A DNA stretch of 64,000 bases from an uncultured Treponema sp. (GTDB taxonomy: Bacteria; Spirochaetota; Spirochaetia; Treponematales; Treponemataceae), in NCBI GenBank assembly GCA_934667505.1, contig CAKULY010000010.1, positions 1-64,000 of the forward strand, written 5' to 3'. The translations under genes were made by a program, and so were the position numbers. A model generated the notes under the pieces. The model saw only the letters and a program-made list of their open reading frames with translations. It searched no databases and was not told the origin of the DNA. Position 1 is the first letter of the stretch. Each line of letters opens with the position of its first letter. Of the stretch, positions 60,601 to 64,000 are shown piece after piece.

Positions 60601-63600
60601 TGTCTAAAAAATCATTAATTGTTTCAGCTTTTATATTTTCTTTTTTTGCAATAATTCTTTCTGTTTTGTTTTCTTGCAATGTCGGTCTAGGAGATGCCGT
60701 TGATACCGAAGTCCCTAAGGTTGAAATAACTTATCCGCCGGCTTCTAAAGTCGTTCGCGATTGGTTTTATTTGGCGGGAACCTGTTCAGATGATAAAGGT
60801 GTTGCGTCAATTTCCGTTTCTGCTGTGAATACAGGAACAAAGGAAACAATTGATTTCGGGTCATTTTCTCCTGAAAAAGACGGTTCTTGGGCTTGTAAAA
60901 TTAATGAAAAAACCGATGGCTCTTATAAGCTAAAAGACGGAACTTATACATTTTGCGTTATTGCAGAAGACTCTTCAAAGCAAAAATCTGCTCCAAATTA
61001 TAGAACCTTTGAACTTGACAACACGCCTCCTGTTTTTGTTATAAGAAACCCTGGTACAACAAACGCCGACGCGCCAAGCTCTTTTGGCTCGATTTTAAAA
61101 ATTGTTGGCACTGTAGGCGATGCTCACGAGATTTATGAACTTTCGCTTTCTGTTTATGAAAATTCAGATTTGTCCGGGCACCCTAAGGCAGTTCTTTCTG
61201 AAAAAAGCATTGATAAAACTGACGGAATTAACGTTACTTTAGCGCGCTATAATTCTGACATCGAGTCTGGAAAAGAAGAAGCAGATGAGCTGCACAGCAA
61301 TTACCTGAAAATTTATAATACCGAGCAAGGTGGGGACCAAAAGCTTTTTGCTACTGTGACTTTAAAAGATTCTGCTGAAGTTTGGCAAGATTATACAAAA
61401 AACGAAGCTTCTTCCATCGGGAATTCTACAGACAGCTGCCTTTATTTAAACGACGATGTTTATGAAGACCTTATGAGCAAAACGTCAAAATACGGAGTGC
61501 TTTCTGCCGCAACTTTTATGAAGCTTATAAATGGAACTTATAATGATTCTTCAGACAGTTCTTCGCAGGACAGAGCCGCAAATAGCTCTTCTGAAAAAAT
61601 GGACGAAACAAGTCAAAAAGAAGTCTTAAAAATTCTTAACGACAGAGTAAAAACTACTTCAAAGACTCCAATTGTTTTTAATCTCAACAAAAATGCAAAT
61701 CCAACTTACGAAATTATGGGATTTTCGTTCAATGGCGAAGAAAGCGCAACTTTTGGTTCACATAAGGCTGCAAAGCAGAGTTCTTTGACTTTTAAGGTTC
61801 AGGCAGGGCTTGATGATAGTTACGTAAAACCTTCGTCGTTAAAAGTTTATATGTTTGGACCTTACAATAATTCTGAAATTACGAGCGAAAAACTCAGCAA
61901 AATTTATGAAGATGCAGACTTGTTTTATAAATCACATAGTGCAGAAGGGCAAATAATAAAAGACTATTCTGAAAGCAAAGCAAGTTCAACAGAAACTTTT
62001 ACGGATTCTATTGAGCTTCCATCTGTAATAACAAAGGGCAAGCATTATGTTCTTGCTGCAACCGGTCAGGATGTAGACGGTTATCCTTTGGTTAATTCAA
62101 ATGGAAATTACTTTGGATTTGTAGGAGAATCTGCCGGAACTGCTCCTTCTGTTTCTATAACCGGTTTTGCCGATGGAGCTATGGCCAACGAGTTGAGCAA
62201 GATTTCAATTTCGGGAACTTTAATTTCCGAAGAAACAGAAGTCTCTAGTGTTGGCTATAAAATTATAGTGCAAGATGAAATAAATGCGAAAAACGTAGCA
62301 ACTGTTGAAGGCTCTGCAAAACTTTCCTTTGAAGATGAAAGCAGTAAACTTTCTGCAGTTTGGGAAATCGAAGATATAAAAAGCGGCACCGCAAGCTATG
62401 AAAACGGTTATACAAGCTGCGTTCCAGAGAATGGCAGCCGCTTTAAGTATTCTCTTACTGTTGAAGGAAAGGATTCAACAGGTCTTGCTTCAAAAGAAAC
62501 AAAATCTTTTGTGGTAGATATGAAAAAGCCGGAAATAAAAATAAACGATATAACTCCAGTGGCTAAAAAAGAGGCTACAGAATCTGAAACAAAGTTTACT
62601 GTAAACGGAAAAGTAAAGTTTTCTGCGGTTATAACAGACACGAATTTAAACAATGTTTTGGTTACTGTTACCGATGGAACAAATACAAAAACTTTGTTCG
62701 AGGGTAATTCTTCTACAATAGAAAAAGAGTTTGATACAACAGAATTTCTAGACGAAAATGCTTTAGTGTTTAAGGTAGTTGCTGCAGATACTGCTGAAAA
62801 CGTTTCTGAGCAGCAAAAAACTGATGTCTTTGTAAGCCAAAAAACTGATAATCCAGAAATAAAGTTTACAAACGGAAAGACTTCTGCGGATGGAATTTCT
62901 AGCTGGGCAGCGGCAACGAACGGTCAAAACGCGTTTGGAATAGAAAGCAATAATTCTGCGAACTTTACAATAACCGACGATGACGGTTTGGAAAGCGCAA
63001 AGGTTTACATATATGACGAAAGTGGAAGTCTTGTTGGTTCACAAGGGGCAATTTCTGTAGAAGATGCGCAGCTTCAAAAACAGGAAAACTCTGAAAATGC
63101 AAAGACTAATCCTGCAAATCCTGTTGAGTATAAAGTTGACGGAAGCACATCTTATGCGCTTTCTTATAAACTTCCTCAGAAGGCAGGAAAGTATAAAATC
63201 CAAATAGAAGCTTTTGACACAGAGTATAAAACTGCAAGCGAGCAAAACAAAAAATGGCATGCAACAAAAACTGAAAGTTATATTTTTGTAACAGAAGGCA
63301 ACCTTTCAATCTCTTTTGTGGATATTACAAATAACACTTGTCAAGTAAAGGCTTCTAATAAGACCTCTGTAAAAGGCACGGTTAGTCTTTCGGATCTTGC
63401 AAAACTTGAAAATATAGAATGTTTTGTAATGGAAAAAACTGTAGATTCTGCTACTAATGAAGAAAGTTGGCAAGCCGCAGAAAATGCCTTTGCTAAGTAC
63501 AAAAAACTAGAAGGCGAAACAGTTGTTCCAGTTACGGCTGAAGCAAAAGATGGAAAAATCTCTTGGGCGGTTGATATTCCTGCTGAAAATATAAAAGACG

Positions 63601-64000
63601 GCGAGCAGCGTTTCTATTTTAAGGCGACCGATATTTTTGGAAAATCCGCTTCAATTGAACTGACTTGCAATGGGGATGGAAATCCTCCGGTTATAAAAAA
63701 AGACGCTTCTGTATTTGACGACAAATGGAAAAAATCAGCATCTGTAAAAGTTTCGGTTTTAGTCGCAGATATTAATGGGTATAGTCCTAGCGGAATAGAT
63801 AAAGTAAGTTGTTCTTATATCGGAAGAACTTTAGCAAGCGAAACCAGGGAGCTTTCCCGCGAAAAAGATAAGTATACGGAAGAAGGAACTGCATCAGAAT
63901 CCGGCAAGTACTATAAATATTCTACAACAATAGATGATTTAGGCGATGGCGATTCAATTGGAATAAAGTTTACGGCAACAGATAATGTTGGCAATTCTGC
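60601..64000 (+). CDS. Giant lipoprotein with Ig-like repeats (3' end outside window)
   Basis: The frame is open from the ATG at 60601 (GGAG 9 nt upstream) to the window end, at least 1133 codons. The signal sequence ends LFSC, so the lipidated Cys is residue 26. The body is a series of Ig-like/cadherin-like units (PKVEITYPPASKVV, VFVIRNPGTTNADAP, AVITDTNLNNVLVTVTDG, GIKFTATDNVGNS), each with D-x-x-G and aromatic strand patterns seen in large bacterial surface proteins. Adhesion or surface display is inferred. Between 60417 and 60600 the DNA is AT-rich with no gene. Confidence 0.8.

Noticed and set aside
1..64000. tRNA, rRNA, CRISPR arrays, insertion sequences or prophage genes
   Set aside because: I looked through all gaps and found no cloverleaf, direct-repeat array or transposase/integrase motif; by-eye reading could miss a single tRNA.

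Overview
The window looks like a chromosomal segment of a host-associated, AT-rich Treponema (Spirochaetes). Reasons: an archaeal/eukaryotic-type PheRS alpha chain (known from spirochaetes such as Borrelia and T. pallidum), many Treponema-style lipoproteins and secreted proteins of unknown function, a spirochaete-type DUF5312-like protein, a bactofilin/M23 morphogenesis unit, and frequent TTG starts. The species cannot be fixed from sequence alone. No rRNA, tRNA, CRISPR array, transposase or prophage module was recognised by eye.

Layout. 1-6.4 kb: a defence island, a type III restriction-modification system (mod, res) with a HEPN-type Abi gene inserted between the two subunits, followed by two tiny coupled ORFs. 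6.4-9.4 kb: a large hybrid sensor kinase (7TM-DISM sensor, HisKA, HATPase, receiver, LuxR HTH) broken in this assembly at a run of ten G; eleven or eight G would restore one 983-codon frame, so it is probably phase variable. 9.4-14.9 kb: an AT-rich accessory stretch of small exported proteins and lipoproteins, a DUF4160 pair, structured intergenic DNA and a 53-aa Gly/Ser/Pro protein. 14.9-19.4 kb: a TolC-MacA-MacB type efflux operon. 19.4-28 kb: a conserved unknown gene, long-form ilvC, metK, a YitT-type protein, nth, mscS and an HD hydrolase. 28-32 kb: a cobalamin-linked cluster (stand-alone MetH activation domain, pyrE, BtuFCD-like importer). 32-35 kb: MATE exporter, a lone oligopeptide-type ATPase, and an acetyltransferase. 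35-42 kb: a large lipoprotein with a barrel-like partner, then nfnA/nfnB (electron-bifurcating ferredoxin:NADP transhydrogenase), separated by an inverted-repeat element. 42-54 kb: GerMN protein, a GGDEF protein with a degenerate motif, proS, a dicarboxylate-type symporter, pheS, small secreted proteins, an active-looking diguanylate cyclase and a DUF5312-like protein. 54-60 kb: dusB, tatD, then M23 peptidase - bactofilin - YaaR - PSP1/RicT, and a methyltransferase. 60.6 kb to the end: the start of a giant Ig-like lipoprotein that runs off the window.

The most unusual themes are structural. At least five copies of one 50-95 bp palindromic element (called R1 here) sit at or across the 3' ends of genes and in several cases supply the stop codon (nth, dusB, the methyltransferase). 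GC-rich hairpin elements (R2, R3), a duplicated hairpin leader placed just before ribosome sites (R4) and an inverted pair of REP-like hairpins (R5) fill most of the remaining gaps. The phase-variable kinase and the palindrome-packed recognition region of Mod point to switching or recombination in the accessory part of the window.
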